From contig NC_068937.1 in NCBI RefSeq assembly GCF_016801865.2, positions 119,385,225-119,449,224 of the forward strand: a stretch of DNA of 64,000 bases. Reading direction: 5' to 3'. The stretch's first letter is position 1, and each line of letters opens with the position of its first letter. The notes beneath the pieces were generated by a model that saw nothing but the letters and a program-made list of their open reading frames with translations, was not told where the DNA came from and did no database searches. Made by a program: the position numbers and the translations under genes. This document shows positions 33,260-45,311 of the stretch, one piece after another. This stretch comes from Culex pipiens pallens (lineage: Eukaryota > Arthropoda > Insecta > Diptera > Culicidae).

Positions 33260-35112
33260 TAGAGGTGGGCCAAAAAAAGAGCGAGCCGCTCAAAGAGCCG
33301 ATGCTCTAGAAAGAGCGAAAGAACCATGACACACAAAAAACGAGCCGCGGTTCTTTCTGAAACTACGGCCTTTTGAAAGAACCGTCCCAAGATGGAATGA
33401 TTTTCAAACTAATGTCTATTTTTAAGATTATATAGATAGACTGAATTTCCAAAAAATAACCACATTGAAATTATTTTTTGAGAATTAAGAATGTTATGTC
33501 AAATAATTCAATGCTTATAAATTAATTCCAAATTTGTCAGAATTGTTCCACGGTGTAGTTTTTAGAGTATGCACTTAAGGATAAAAACGGCAGGATAAAG
33601 ATTAACTATTTCCCAAAATTTTGAAAGCTTTTCGTTGGGAGGACTTTTGCAACTTTCTATTGTTGAGAATGTTTGAAGTATTGAAATATTCTAAATCACA
33701 TCACATTTATGCCAATATTTGAACACCACTTGAAAGTTTTCAAAAACCATATTTTCAGTTTCCTAGTTTTCTTTGGAATTTCTTCAAAAGTGAACGATTT
33801 TCTAAACAAAATTAAAAATCTTTTCATTGCACAACTGATCCTGAAGATACATTTGCGTACTACCCGAATATACATTGAGCATTTAAAACTCTATAACTTA
33901 GAATATTTTTAATTAAAAAAAAAACTAAATAGCCAATGAGGCTAAGAAAAAATATTTACTCTTGCCCGATCAACTTTTGGGTTTATAAACTTTTTCGATT
34001 AGAGGTGGGCAAAACCGCTTTTTTTTTGGAGCCGCTCATTTTCGTTCGCTCATTAAAAAGAGCCGCTCTTTTGAACGGCTCTTTCGCTCTTTTTCAAAAT
34101 TTTGATAAAATGGTTATTTTTAAGGATGGTGTAATTTTTAAAGTTATATCACATTGGACTTTTATAAATCATTTGCGTAAGTTTTTGCTAAAATTGAACT
34201 TATGCTGACATTTAATTTGGAGAACATGGTCTGCGAACTCTTTTCTAAATTCTGATTTAATCGATGAAGTCTATAATAGCTGAAGTTTAATCAGGCAAGA
34301 GTGTTATTTTTTCCATAATTTCTCAGCTATTTAGTAGATTATTGGTAATACTTTACAAGCTATGTAATTTCAAATGCTCAAATTTGTATTCGGATAATAT
34401 TTTAATGTACGATCAGTTATATAAAGAAAAGTTTTTTTTTTTCATTTAGAAAATCATATACTTTTGGAATTTCAAAGCAAAGTAGGAAACTATCAATGAG
34501 TTTTAAACTTTTAAGTGGTGTTTGGCAGCAATGCTTTTTTGGAATTAATGTTTATAAGCAATTATTTTTCAATTTAAAATTGCATTTTCAATGCCAAAAA
34601 CATTTTTTTTATGCAATTTGTTCGAAATTCAATAATTATTTATAACAAGTTTAAAAATCATTCCATCTTTCAGAAGACCATAGTTTAAAAAAGAACCGCG
34701 GTTCTTTTTTTGAGAGCCATGGTTCGTTCGCTCTTTTTAATGAACCGGTTCTTTGAGCGGCTCGCTCTTTTTGTGCCCACCTCTATTTTCGATCATATCA
34801 GAATGTAAAAAAGAGTTCACAGAGAATTTTCTTAAAATAAGCATTTATTAAGCAACGTTTAGATTGAAATCTTGACATAATGACCGCCAAGATTTTCAAG
34901 AGAATCTTCTTGTTTTTTATGAAAACAAAAAATCTCGTTCAAGTAATTAATAAAAGTCCAATAAATAACATAAAATATCATACCATTCTTTAAAATAGCC
35001 TTTTCATCAAAATCGTGAAAAGATCTGAAAGAGCCATTCAAAAGAGGCGCTCATTTTTAGGATCGAGCGAAAATGAGCGGCTCCTGAAAAAGAGCGGTTT
35101 TGCCCACCTCTT
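33260..35112 (+). mobile_element. Outer hAT-type MITE of the TAGAGGTGGGC family
   Basis: The left end TAGAGGTGGGCCAAAAAAAG and the right end, inverted AAGAGGTGGGCAAAACCGCT, are flanked by a perfect 8-bp duplication gcgtaaac (33252-33259 and 35113-35120). The two ends have different subterminal sequences: type 1 (agagcgagccgctcaaagag) on the left and type 2 (ccgct..ggagccgctcatttt) on the right. Removing the inner element leaves about 1.06 kb with no transposase. Confidence 0.9.
34000..34785 (-). mobile_element. Inner hAT-type MITE, same family, inverted
   Basis: The left end TAGAGGTGGGCAAAACCGCT is type 2 and the right end, inverted TAGAGGTGGGCACAAAAAGA, is type 1, so this copy lies opposite to the outer element. 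A perfect 8-bp duplication ttttcgat flanks it (33992-33999 and 34786-34793). 786 bp, non-coding. Confidence 0.9.
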
Positions 35113-35120
35113 GCGTAAAC

Positions 35121-35690
35121 TGTCAAATCAATACCGATTTTGCCCAGTGATAGCTCGATAGGTTTTCTACCGCTATATTGTCACAAATTGATTTAGGGTT
35201 ATGTTTTCGGTAACCCCCATAAGACAATCAAGCGAAGAAATTGTGGTCAAAGTCACCTAAAAGGGGAATCGTTTGTTATACTTCAATTTGCTTTAATTAA
35301 AAAAAATAATAATCAAGATATTTCACCAAATTGTCTTAAATTAAATCAAAATACCTAGTTTTTTTTTGTACAATGTTTGAAACAATGTTTACAATGGGTT
35401 GAAAGAATAGTTACATTTTTTTGAAATATTTAATAAAATTATATTTTTTTGTGTTTTCCTTAAACATTTGTTTTTTTTTATAGAAACCATAATAATAAAG
35501 TCAATACCGAAAATCAAGCCCAAATTGATCACCGTCAACGCCGGTAACGAAGACGACCACGACGAACCCTTATCTACCTCGTGATTGGATTACCACTAAT
35601 TTGTGCCCCAGCATTTTGGCAGTTTGCTTGAACGGTGTGGATTTTCCACCGACCGAGGAAAAACTGGGAGAAAAGCCGCCCACTTACGGT
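35121..35690. other. AT-rich stretch, no gene seen
   Basis: No repeat or coding signal is recognised before the CA microsatellite. Confidence 0.35.
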
Positions 35691-35723
<33 letters not shown>

Positions 35724-35727
35724 ACAA
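35691..35727. repeat. (CA)n microsatellite
   Basis: Fourteen CA units, one TA interruption, then more CA. Confidence 0.95.
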
Positions 35728-35905
35728 ATTTGGGCGAATCCTTTTTCCTCCAACGTATAGGTTGGTTCTAGCTCAATTTGGTTCAATTTGGAACAATTTG
35801 TTTTATATTGCTGGCGATATTTTGTCAACCGACATCCTGGGCATGACGTCCCTGCTGAAAAGTAAAACTGTGCCATTTACTGCTGGAGAATGTATTGAGT
35901 AGCTA

Positions 35906-36134
35906 CACAGAAAAAAAACAATGATGGTAATATTCATCAGGAAATGGTGACAGATTTTGAGGCAAAAAATGATTAATTTTACCCCAGAAAATGATGAATT
36001 TTCATCAGTTTTTGATGAATATTCATCAGGTTCACATTTGTACACATTTTTCATGTAATATTACTCAAAAAAAGAGGTAATATTCAACCTACCAAATTTT
36101 CAACATTCCAAAATTCAACTTTTTTTTTGCTGTG
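35906..36134 (+). mobile_element. CACAG-end MITE, family M1, copy 1
   Basis: TA flanks (35904-35905, 36135-36136). Ends CACAGAAAAAAAAC and inverse of CACAGCAAAAAAAAAG. The interior repeats phrases such as atgaatattcatca, gtaatatta and ttttcaacattccaaaattc. Other copies are at about 36340-36562, 36567-36777 (inverted, truncated) and 41076-41303. Confidence 0.9.
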
Positions 36135-36339
36135 TAGCGGTGTTCCAGCTTGTGGGGGCGAGTTTCGTTCAACAAAAGCTTAATGGTTGTTTCATGGCGT
36201 GGGGAAATAAAGTGTGCTTCCATGGGAAAACCAGATTCCCAGATGCGCCTACACAATATGTCTGAAAAATTTAGCCTCATGAGATTTTGATTGCACTAAG
36301 TTACAGTCAGTTTGGAGCGTAGATACATCAAATCTGTAG

Positions 36340-36562
36340 GTAAAAAAAAAGATGGTTATATTCATCACGAGTTGATGACAGATTTTGTGGCAAAAAAAAG
36401 TTTAATATTACATCAGGAATTGGTAAATTTTCATCAGTTTCTGATGAATATTCAACTGGTTAACATTTTTACACATTTTTTGAGTAATATTACTCAAAAA
36501 ATAGGTAATATTCAACCTACCAAATTTTCAACATTCCAAAATTCAACTTTTTTTTACTGTGA
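36340..36562 (+). mobile_element. CACAG-end MITE, family M1, copy 2 (diverged ends)
   Basis: Matches copy 1 throughout (gatgacagattttgtggcaaa, gatgaatattca, acctaccaaattttcaacat). The left terminus has lost CACAG (gtaggtaaaaaaaa) and the right reads actgtg. It abuts copy 3, which lies head to tail in opposite orientation. Confidence 0.75.
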
Positions 36563-36566
36563 TATA

Positions 36567-36777
36567 CACAGAAAAAAGTGGAATTTTGGAGTGTTGAAAA
36601 TTTGGTAGGTGGAATAGCAGGGACCTCTTTTTTTGAGTAATATTACATAAAAAATGTGTAAAAATGTGAACCTGATGAATATTCATCAAAAACTGATGAA
36701 AATTTATCATTTTCTGGGGTAATATTAGTCATTTTTTTTGACACAAAATCTGTTACCATTTCCTGATGAATATCGCC
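36567..36777 (-). mobile_element. CACAG-end MITE, family M1, copy 3 (inverted, truncated)
   Basis: Starts TA|CACAGAAAAAAGTGGAA and reads copy 1 backwards, but stops at 'cctgatgaatatcgcc', where the 11-bp minisatellite begins. About 20 bp of its terminus are missing. Confidence 0.8.
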
Positions 36778-36778
36778 T

Positions 36779-36956
36779 AGTCAAGTCGTAGTCAAGTCAT
36801 AGTCAAGTCATAGTCAAGTCATAGTCAAATCATGTCTAGTCATAGTCAAGTCATAGTCAAGTCATAGTCAAGTCATAGTCAAGTCATAGTCAAGTCATAG
36901 AAAGGTCATACAAAAAAAAGGCCAATCATAGTCAAGTCATAGTCAAGAAACGTTAA
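36779..36956. repeat. 11-bp minisatellite (tagtcaagtca)n
   Basis: About fifteen units of tagtcaagtca with a few variants (tagtcaaatca, tagaaaggtca) and a spacer of 'aaaaaaaaggccaatca' type near 36912-36928. It starts exactly at the broken end of the adjacent MITE copy. Confidence 0.9.
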
Positions 36957-38554
36957 TTTAAGCTTATTTAAAATAAAATGTTTGCACCTGAATCCAAACC
37001 GTCCTTTGCAATACAACCTAAGCTGACCAATTATTTATTCACACTATTTGCATACAAACTCACTCTATCAGCAACTGTTCGAAGCACAATCGCCCCCACC
37101 AAACTGGACAACACGGACCTGTCTGTTTCTTCCACTCACCAGCAGATGAAGAAAAAAAAAAAGCTTTCCCAAACACATTTTCCCGAACAGCGGCCAAAGT
37201 TCCGGGGAGGGCGCGTGTCCCAAACCATTTGAATATAATCAAAATTCAAATTTAGTCCATGTTTTCTCACCTAGAGCGTTTTCCTTCCCAATTTGCGTTT
37301 TACCTTGCTTCGTTCGTTTTTCTCACCAGCCAGTTTTCCACTATTTGAAAAAGCATTTTCTCCGGTTCTCGTTGTCTCCGAAAATAAGCGGCAAAATATG
37401 TATAAATAAAATCCTTTCTTTTCGCGCTTAGTCCTGGTCTCTTTTCGAGAAAGCAGTTTTCCACTGTTTTTTTTCGTCTTTTTCCCCAACTCAAGCTCAA
37501 ACTCGAAAGTTTATTTGCATTGAGGACATGGCTCGGCCGAGAATGGCAGGTTTGCTGTTGCTTTTTTTGTGTCGAACGTTGTTTCGTTGTCCTTGGCCGC
37601 GCCCTCGCTCAATCCTCGCTCGTTGTTTCAACTCAAAAAAAAAGCTGAGCTGAAGCGATTGTCAACACGTTTGGCAGCCGCTGCCGCCGCCGGGAAAAGT
37701 GGAATAAAATCGCTCGGAAAAAGACCTTGACATTTCCTCACACTTGTCACCTGTCCTTTTTCATCTTTAGTTTGAAAAAGGGCAGATGGAATCAAGATTG
37801 GAATTTAAGAATTTGGTTTCAAATGCTGAGATAAGGCTTGTTAGGAAAATACACACATTTTATTTCCCTGAGATTTTTGTTGAAAATTAATCAGGTTGAC
37901 TTAAATCAAAACCTTAAAAAATCATGATTTTTTTATTTCAATATTTTTTTTTTATCTCATCTCACTGAGAAAACCCTATAAAATTATTCGTTACATTTTT
38001 ATGAGGCAATTTGGATTGGGTCCTCGTAAGTCCATACATGGACTTTTTTTTAAATAAAATACTTTGAGTACACAGAACTATAAAAAAGATAATAAAAACG
38101 TTATTTTTGAAAGAAAATCAATCAGCGTTCAAAATTTTCGTAGAATATAAATATTACGTAGATCACCCAAAAAAAATATCTCTTAAGTGATTATTAAAAA
38201 ACTTTTCAAGTCAAGATGTCATAACTTTGTGACATTGTTGTAAAGTGATTTGCGAAGCAATCTGTCTTACATCTTTTGATAAATATTTGAAAATCTTCGT
38301 GATTAAATATACATATTAAAAAAAACATGGTAAAATTACATCTAATTTAACCTCTAATAATGTGAAAAAAAACATCTAGAAAAATATCTGTAATCCCAAA
38401 AAAAATATCAAACCGGCTATAGTTATAACTAGCTTACTAAGTCCGCCATAAAAAATCGTATCATATGAAAGGTGCCCAAAAAATGCTAACATATTTGCGG
38501 TAATAAGACACGAGAAGTTAGATTTTAAAGGTTTAAGGTAATTCAATGATTCAA
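36957..38554. other. Unannotated stretch, no gene seen
   Basis: GC-moderate to 37740 then AT-rich. No recognised gene; the short frames at 36978-37500 lack any domain. Confidence 0.35.
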
Positions 38555-38645
38555 CATTTTCAGAGGTATAATTACACATTTTTTCTGACATAAAATATGT
38601 ACCCCTTTCTAGATGTAATATTACTATGATTTTTTTTCTATGTAA
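38555..38645. repeat. MITE fragment, family M2
   Basis: The right end of family M2: ggtataattacacattttttctgacat, then tacccctttctagatgtaatattac and atgattttttttctatgtaa, matching 53380-53457. The left end is missing. Confidence 0.7.
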
Positions 38646-39124
38646 GCTGAAGTGTCAAAGTGTCAAAATGGGTATTCGGCGCCGTCACTCCGTGCCATGC
38701 CATAGTCCTTGTAGATAAAAAGAAGATACTAGTGGTTACGACTAAGGGCCGACAGCTATAAAATCAACTTCATTTCTTTTTTTGTCATAAGCTGAAACCA
38801 GTAAGACTTATTCTGGAAAAAGTTATTTGTCATAGAATACATAGTTTCTGCATGTTTTTATTTCCATTTCAGCTTTATTTATCAATGTTATTCTTAAACA
38901 TTCTTAACTTAAACATATACTTTCAAAATAGTCACATAGAGTTTTTACAAGCAGTCAAGCCTCAAATTGATCCTCACACTAATTTTGGCGTTTAAAGTTG
39001 CTGTTCTATACAATTTTGAAGAAGCAGGATCAGAATAATTTCAAATTTCCCGAAATTTACCGTTTCCCGGGAATTTTGTGAAAAATTTTCCGTTTCTCGG
39101 GGATTTTGTAAACCCGCTCTAAAG

Positions 39125-39297
39125 CACACAGTAGAAAAAAATCATGGTATTATAACATCTGGGAAGCAGGGAAGGCTTACATCTTTTATGTCAGAAAAAA
39201 TGAGTAATTATGGTGTGATGTATCTTTTTCAGTCTAAATTGAGTTCAACCTTCCAAAATCACCTCTTCCAAATTTATACAATTTCTTACTGTGCAGG
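39125..39297. mobile_element. MITE related to family M2
   Basis: Starts acacagtagaaaaaaatcatgg and ends caatttcttactgtgcagg. Central phrases (ttttatgtcagaaaaaatg, tttttcagtctaaattgag) match family M2 at 53242-53685. Flanks are no longer clean. Confidence 0.6.
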
Positions 39298-39590
39298 CCA
39301 TTTTGCCACTTTTAAAAGGATAGGGTGATCAAATAGTTTCACAACTCGATTAATTTAAGCACTCATTGTATTTATTTGTACCGAAAAAATCATAATCATT
39401 TTGTATTTGGCTTTCAATCAAAGGCAGAAAGAGGACAAAGTTGTCTAAAAATTAAACAAAAAATCAATTTATATCAATTTCAATTCTTCTTAAATTGTTT
39501 TTTTAACCTTGGCTTTGTTTTATTTACTTGTTTTATGTAACTTTGCCTATATTTTGAAGGCAAATAGTCTTCTAGATAGGCTTCATCTAT
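39285..39590 (+). repeat. Local duplication, copy 1 (lacks the MITE)
   Basis: Matches 40708-41075 plus 41304-41345 in the same orientation (for example gtttcacaact.gattaattt and tttggctttcaatcaaag). It lacks an internal segment of about 110 bp present in copy 2 and retains the empty target gcc-TA-tattttg at 39546-39556 for the MITE at 41076. Confidence 0.8.
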
Positions 39591-39664
39591 AAAGTACGTC
39601 ACTCTAAAATGAGTCAAAAATTACACCCCCCCACCCCCCCTTTGTCACGCTTTTCCTATACTTG

Positions 39665-40690
39665 ATTTTTAAAATTTTTAAATCAAGACTAACATTTTAA
39701 AAGGGCGTAATATTGAATGTTTGGCCCTTTTGAAATGTTAGTCTTGATTTGAAAATTTTGAAAATATTGTTTTCGAAAAGATCGGAAAATTTCACAAATA
39801 TTTCATATTATGACATTGAAAATCGGACCATTAGTTGCTGAGATATCGACATTGAAAAATGTTGGACTGTTTGGGTGAGACTTAGAAAACATCAATTTTC
39901 CTGTTTTTAAACCTTTGCATTGCAATATCTCAGCAACTAAGGGTCGTATCAACAAAAGTCAAAAAAGCAAAATAAAGAGAATTCTCTCAGCTGTTCGTAA
40001 ATATTTTTTTCAAAAGTGGGCAAACATAGGCCTAATTTAAAAAAATGAATAACTGCGACTATTTTCAAAAAGTTTCCAAGAAATGGCTATAACTTGAAAA
40101 CGGTGCACTTTATCAAAATTTCACTACAGTACTTTTTGATTGAAAATTCGATTTTACATCGAAAAATGAAGTTGAAAATTTTTGCGACCAATATTTCGAT
40201 TTTTTGAAAAAATCTGTATTGATTTAAAAAATCATAACTCGCTCAAAGATTTTATGCACAAACTGGAAATTTCTGCAAAGTTGGCATTTGATGTCCTCTA
40301 AAAAATATCTAAAAATAATAAAAAAATAAAAATAGTGTTTTTTTGCAAATCAAGTTTTAGTGACAAAAATTGAAATTAAAAATCACCAAACAAATTTTTA
40401 CCGTGTATCTTTTTTTTCAGTGTAGTCCATATCCATACCTACAACTTTGCCGAAGACACCAAATCGATCAAAAAAATCCTTAAGAAAATACAGATTTTTG
40501 AATTTTCACATATCATTTTTGTATGGACAGCTGCCAAATTTGTATAGAAAGTTATATGGACAAACTAATGATGCAAAATGGCTTCTTTGGGCATAACGAA
40601 GGCACCAAAAAAAATTCAGCCGGATTAAAAAATACAAAAATTAAAATTAAATAAAAAAGACCGATTCCGTAGAGAACTGCTCACCTTCCA
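39665..40690. repeat. Palindrome family P1, one-armed copy
   Basis: A short left arm (about 39665-39707) and a full right arm (from about 39727) of family P1, extending beyond the 6699-8175 copy into gtagtccatatccataccta and ttggcagctgtcc blocks. Between 39708 and 39726 lies the loop gcgtaatattgaatgtttggc, the same loop as at 7575-7593 but reversed. Confidence 0.75.
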
Positions 40691-40707
40691 AAGTTACACT
40701 TTTTTTT

Positions 40708-41345
40708 ACTGTGCAGGCCATTTCGTCACTTTTTAAAGGATAGGATAATGAAATAGTTTCACAACTAGATTAATTTAAGCACTCATTGTATTTATTTGTA
40801 CCGAAAAAATCATAATCATTTTGCATTTGGCTTTCAATCAAAGACAGAAAGATGACAAAGCTCTCAAAAAAATATTTTTTAATCAATCACATAAAAATAC
40901 TTAAATATAAGAAACCGATGTTTAAAATGCGTTTTAGTTTAGTTTAATTTAAACTCTCTAATGCCGCAATCTGAAAATTCAACAAAAAATCAATTTATAT
41001 TAATTCCAATTATCCTAAAATTGTTTTTTTAACCTTGACTTTGTTTTATTTACTTGTTTTACGTAACTTTGCCTACACAGAAAAAAAAATGATGGTAATA
41101 TTCATCAGGAAATGGTGACAGATTTTGTGGCAAAATAAATTATAAATTTTACCCCAGAAAATGATGAATTTTCATCAGTTTTTGATGAATATTCATCAGG
41201 TTCACATTTTTACACATTTTTTATGTAATATTACACAAATAAAGAGGTAATATTCAACCTACCAAATTTTCAACATTCCAAAATTCAACTTTTTTTTTCT
41301 GTGTATATTTTGGAAGCCTCTTCTAGATAGACTTTGGCTTTGTTT
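40708..41345 (+). repeat. Local duplication, copy 2 (holds a MITE)
   Basis: Partner of 39285-39590, starting from actgtgcaggccattt. The P1 copy lies between them. The order implies a local duplication followed by MITE insertion. Confidence 0.8.
41076..41303 (+). mobile_element. CACAG-end MITE, family M1, copy 4
   Basis: TA flanks at 41074-41075 and 41304-41305, ends CACAGAAAAAAAAA and inverse of CACAGAAAAAAAAA, 228 bp. The empty site at 39548-39549 has a single TA, proving TA duplication on insertion. Confidence 0.95.
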
Positions 41346-43496
41346 TAAATGCATCTCTACTATTTTTTATTTCAAAATACGTGTGGATTGATTTTTGTTT
41401 TGTCCCAAACTATATTTTGTGGTCAATTTTAATATTTCAAATATTATAAGCAGCAAATTTCAAATTTGTAAACATAAAAAAAACAAGCGAAATTTAAAAA
41501 ATGACACATAAATTAAATAACACACATAAATTAAATAGCAAACTGGTCGAAAAATCCCTAAAATATCATAAAAAATGTTACAATCTCTACAAAACAGTTC
41601 CGCAAAAACAAACAGACCTTGTCGATCGTTTTCCAACCAAGTTGACCGGATTCAACTTTTCCCGAAAAAAAACATCCAATTTTGTCGAAAATTGTAAAAT
41701 CGCCTCAAATGACTGTGTTTGTAGTGAGACGAAAATTAAATTGGAAAACTTTCGATTCCCAGGTCCCGGGTCCCGCGTTCCGGAACCGATTGCGAAAAGG
41801 TCAAAATTCAATTTCAACTGGGGACAGCTTTCACGCGCATTCCTCCAGTTTGGAGATGAAAAGGGTCGAACAAGTGAGTGTCGAAGCTTTTTTTCGCCTC
41901 GATCGAAATTCAGTTTATTTTCCAAACAATAGGAAAACTATGCGCTGATTTTCCAAGCACGAGGAAAAGCGGGGTGGTTCTCGGTCCTCGTCCTGCCGGA
42001 GTGATCTCATTGCGGAGTTTTTTTTTTGAGCTCCTCTCTCTTCATGCCATTATCATCGTTATCATATCACGCTGGAGAGTGCTGCCAGACGGCGAGGACA
42101 TTGTTCCTAATTTTGACCTGTTTGATGAAAGCATTCCAAAAATAGGAGCAAATAGGACGAAAATAAGTACATCCACCGTCGTCAGTCAGGATATGAAATC
42201 CCAGTAAAGGGGGAGATTTTTTTTTGCCTCCAAAATGTGTTTGTTTTAGCTCTTGAAGCGATATTGAATTTTTCAATCGGAGCACAATCCACTAGCACCA
42301 ACACCACTAAACCAATAACAATAAGGGCACGAAGGGGCGATAAAAAGAAACCGAAACAAAAAACACTATTGTGCTCGGCTGGTGGTGTGAGTGAGCAAAA
42401 GTAGTCCACAGAGGCACACCACCACAGTGTCTGACTGACTGGGCACGAAAAAAGGGGCACGATTTCCGTGACGTGTCAGTCACGGAGTCGGAATGAACGG
42501 AGCGTACTTGCGATGGTGCTGGTGAAAGGTCACGTACTCGTTTGATTGGATGATGACACTTTTCGTTTATGCCGGGATCGTTTGAAGATTTTTTCGACTC
42601 GATTTCGAAATCAAAACAGTTGCTCATTTGGTTTTTCTGATTTTAAAAGTGCTGGATATAGCTCAAAATTGTAATATTTGAACAACCCTTGAATTTTGCT
42701 CCATTTTAGAGTTGACGTACCACGTACCAACAGTACTGGCAACACTCGCAAGAACCACGTGTAAAATTGACAGAAAAATCAAAGTGCAGAGAAGGGAGTT
42801 CCGGAAGGATGCGACGGTGCGGTCGGTGGCGGCGATGATGAACGTTTTTCAAACTAATCTCGTGTTTCTGTCATGAATAATAAATTTAATATGCGCGAAG
42901 CATGGCGGCTGCATTTTTATTTGCTGGTTTGGGACGTGTGACACATCGAACACCGGCCGACATGCATCAAGATTGGAACGAAAATGTAAACTCTTTGGGA
43001 AATGAAAATCTTGCACAGACAAATGGATGATTTATTTTTTGAGAAATAACGATTTCACAAACAGCCTTTTAGAATGTTCTTAATTTTTAAAGTGAAACAT
43101 CTACTATTCTATGCCGATTTATGCAACGTGCAATATATGCGAAAGCGTTGTTGTGTTTCGAACATTTATTGATGGATCAGTAGCAGCGCCAGCGTGCCGG
43201 CCATTTTTTAATATTGTTTTTTTTTTACTTGAAAGAAAATGAAAAAAAAAAACAATTTCTGTGACTCGATTCAGACGTGCGATTGGCACCTTCCGCATGC
43301 ACCGGTGACCCAATTGGGTGTAGATTGATGGGTGTGTGTCCTGGATAAATTGGTTTTGGACTGGCTTGGGAAGGATGCACATAATTTATTAAAGTGAGAA
43401 AAAAAATCAAAAAAAGGGTTATATACGAGAAAGTCACATTGCTTCATTGTTTATTTGCATCTACCTTCAATTGGTTGATCTTTGTAAAAATATATA
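41346..43496. other. Probably single-copy stretch, no gene recognised
   Basis: A plus-strand frame of 143 codons (41501-41932) and an opposing frame of 112 codons overlap, and neither has a domain. The GC-moderate section at 41750-42560 and 42740-43000 shows no repeats. Confidence 0.35.
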
Positions 43497-43784
43497 TCTT
43501 CTATCTATATATATAAAAAATTTCGACGGTTTTGTTCGAATGCGAATCAGTTCAATACGGAGCGTCGGATTGTTGCGTTGGGTTCGTATAAGCCCAAGGA
43601 AGGTTTATACGCTAACTAATTGATAATTTGGCCACTCTGGAACCGATTCCGGAGCATTGGCAAATTGTATGGAGAAAGTTACGTAAAATCAAATTTTGAT
43701 CACAGGAGGCTGAATAAGCAAAAAGCAAAAAAACGTCAACAAACGAAAAAAAAGGGCAGAACGAAGTTTGTCGGGTAAGGCTTG
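43497..43784 (+). mobile_element. Non-autonomous Helitron-type element, copy 2
   Basis: Starts TCTTCTATC after A and ends CTTG before T, 288 bp. About 90% similar by eye to 14251-14543, including gaatcagttcaatacggagc and the 3' part ggcagaacgaagtttg, where one base change (tttgtcg) weakens the terminal hairpin. No coding. Confidence 0.8.
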
Positions 43785-44029
43785 TCTATATAAAAAAAAA
43801 ATCAAAAAGTGAAATTGGAAAAAAAATATTTGTAAACATGACGCAGAAAACAAAAACAAAATAAACCTGAGGGGTCAGTAAAGCTCGTTGATGAAAACCA
43901 AACCAGTACAATACGAAATATCAGCAAAAAGCGGCTTCCAAAAGTGGAGCCATCCATATTTTAGTGTTAGTTTAAGAATTAAAGTTTTAATGATCAAAAG
44001 TTAAAAAAATCCAATTTTTTTTCGTATAC

Positions 44030-44932
44030 GGGTAATTCTCCGCCAACTCACACAGCAGTTGCCCCGACCCCTCTTCGATTTGCGTGAAACTTTGTCCTAA
44101 GGGGTAACTTTTGTCCCTGATCACGAATCCGAGGTCCGTTTTTTGATATCTCGTGACGGAGGGGCGGTACGACCCCTTCCATTTTTGAACATGCGAAAAA
44201 AGAGGTGTTTTTCAATAATTTGCAGCCTGAAACGGTGATGAGATAGAAATTTGGTGTCAAAGGGACTTTTATGTAAAATTAGACGCCCGATTTGATGGCG
44301 TACTCAGAATTCCGAAAAAACGTTTTTTTCATCGAAAAAAACACTAAAAAAGTTTTAAAAATTCTCCCATTTTCCGTTACTCGACTGTAAAAATTTTTGG
44401 AACATGTCATTTTATGGGAAATTTAATCAACTTTTCGAATCTACATTGACCCATTGGGTCATTTGTCATTTAGAACAAAATTTTAAATTTTAAAAATTTC
44501 GTGTTTTTTCTAACATTGCAGGGTTATTTTTTAGAGTGTAACAATGTTCTACAAAGGTGTAGAGCAGACAATTACAAAAATTTTGATATATAGACATAAG
44601 GGGTTTGCATATAAACATCACGAGTTATCGCGATTTTACGAAAAAAAGTTTTGAAAAAGTTACTTTTTGCGTTTCTCTTTGTTTCGTCGTCCGTGTCTGT
44701 CGCGGGTGACCATGAACGGCCATGATCGATGACGACCAACTTTTTCAAAACTTTTTTTTCATAAAATCGCGATAACTCGTGATATTATAAGCAAACCCCT
44801 TATGTCTATATATCAAATTTTTTGTAATTGTTTGCTCTACAACTTTGTAGAACATTGTAACACTCTAAAAAATAACCCTGCAAAGTTAGAAAAAAACACG
44901 AAATTTTAAAAATGAAAAATTTTATTCTAAAT
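44030..44932 (+). repeat. Dispersed repeat family P3, copy B (uninterrupted)
   Basis: Same order as copy A without the retroposon and Helitron insertions. 44030-44466 is the non-palindromic left part and 44467-44932 the palindromic part (gtcatttagaac ... inverse). It provides the empty sites for both insertions in copy A. Confidence 0.85.
44467..44932. repeat. Palindromic core of repeat P3 copy B
   Basis: Arms of about 190 bp, from gtcatttagaac to its inverse at 44932, flank a loop at about 44662-44739. The loop is the reverse complement of the loop in copy A with about two or three differences. Confidence 0.8.
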
Positions 44933-45311
44933 GACCTAAAACTTGGTCCAAGACACCAAATGGATCAGAAAATGCCTTCTCAAGATACAGCATTTCATGA
45001 ATTGAAATACTCATTTTGAATAACCAGCTTCTAAAATTTTATGGAGACTTGTAAAGTAAAAGTAATGACGCAAAATTCCTTATTTTAACATGACGAATGT
45101 TTGAACAAAGTTTCATCCATATAAAAAAAAAAAAACAAATTTAAAAATAGTGAAATAATTTGCAAAAATCTTGTGAACTACTGTAATGTACTGTTTGTCT
45201 ACAGATAAGAAAATGCAACCAAATTGGAAGTGTGGAAACGATTATATCAAATGAACTAGACATTATGTTTTCCGTACTACATATTTCTGGGTGTAATATT
45301 ACATAAAATGC

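Noticed and set aside
33260..34785. Pairing of the 33260 and 34785 ends, and of the 34000 and 35112 ends, as two overlapping hAT elements
   Set aside because: End similarity supports it, but TSDs do not: gcgtaaac joins 33260 to 35112 and ttttcgat joins 34000 to 34785, giving clean nesting.
36779..36956. Regular repeats that could be mistaken for a CRISPR array
   Set aside because: The 11-bp units are contiguous with no unique spacers, and the genome is eukaryotic. It is a minisatellite.
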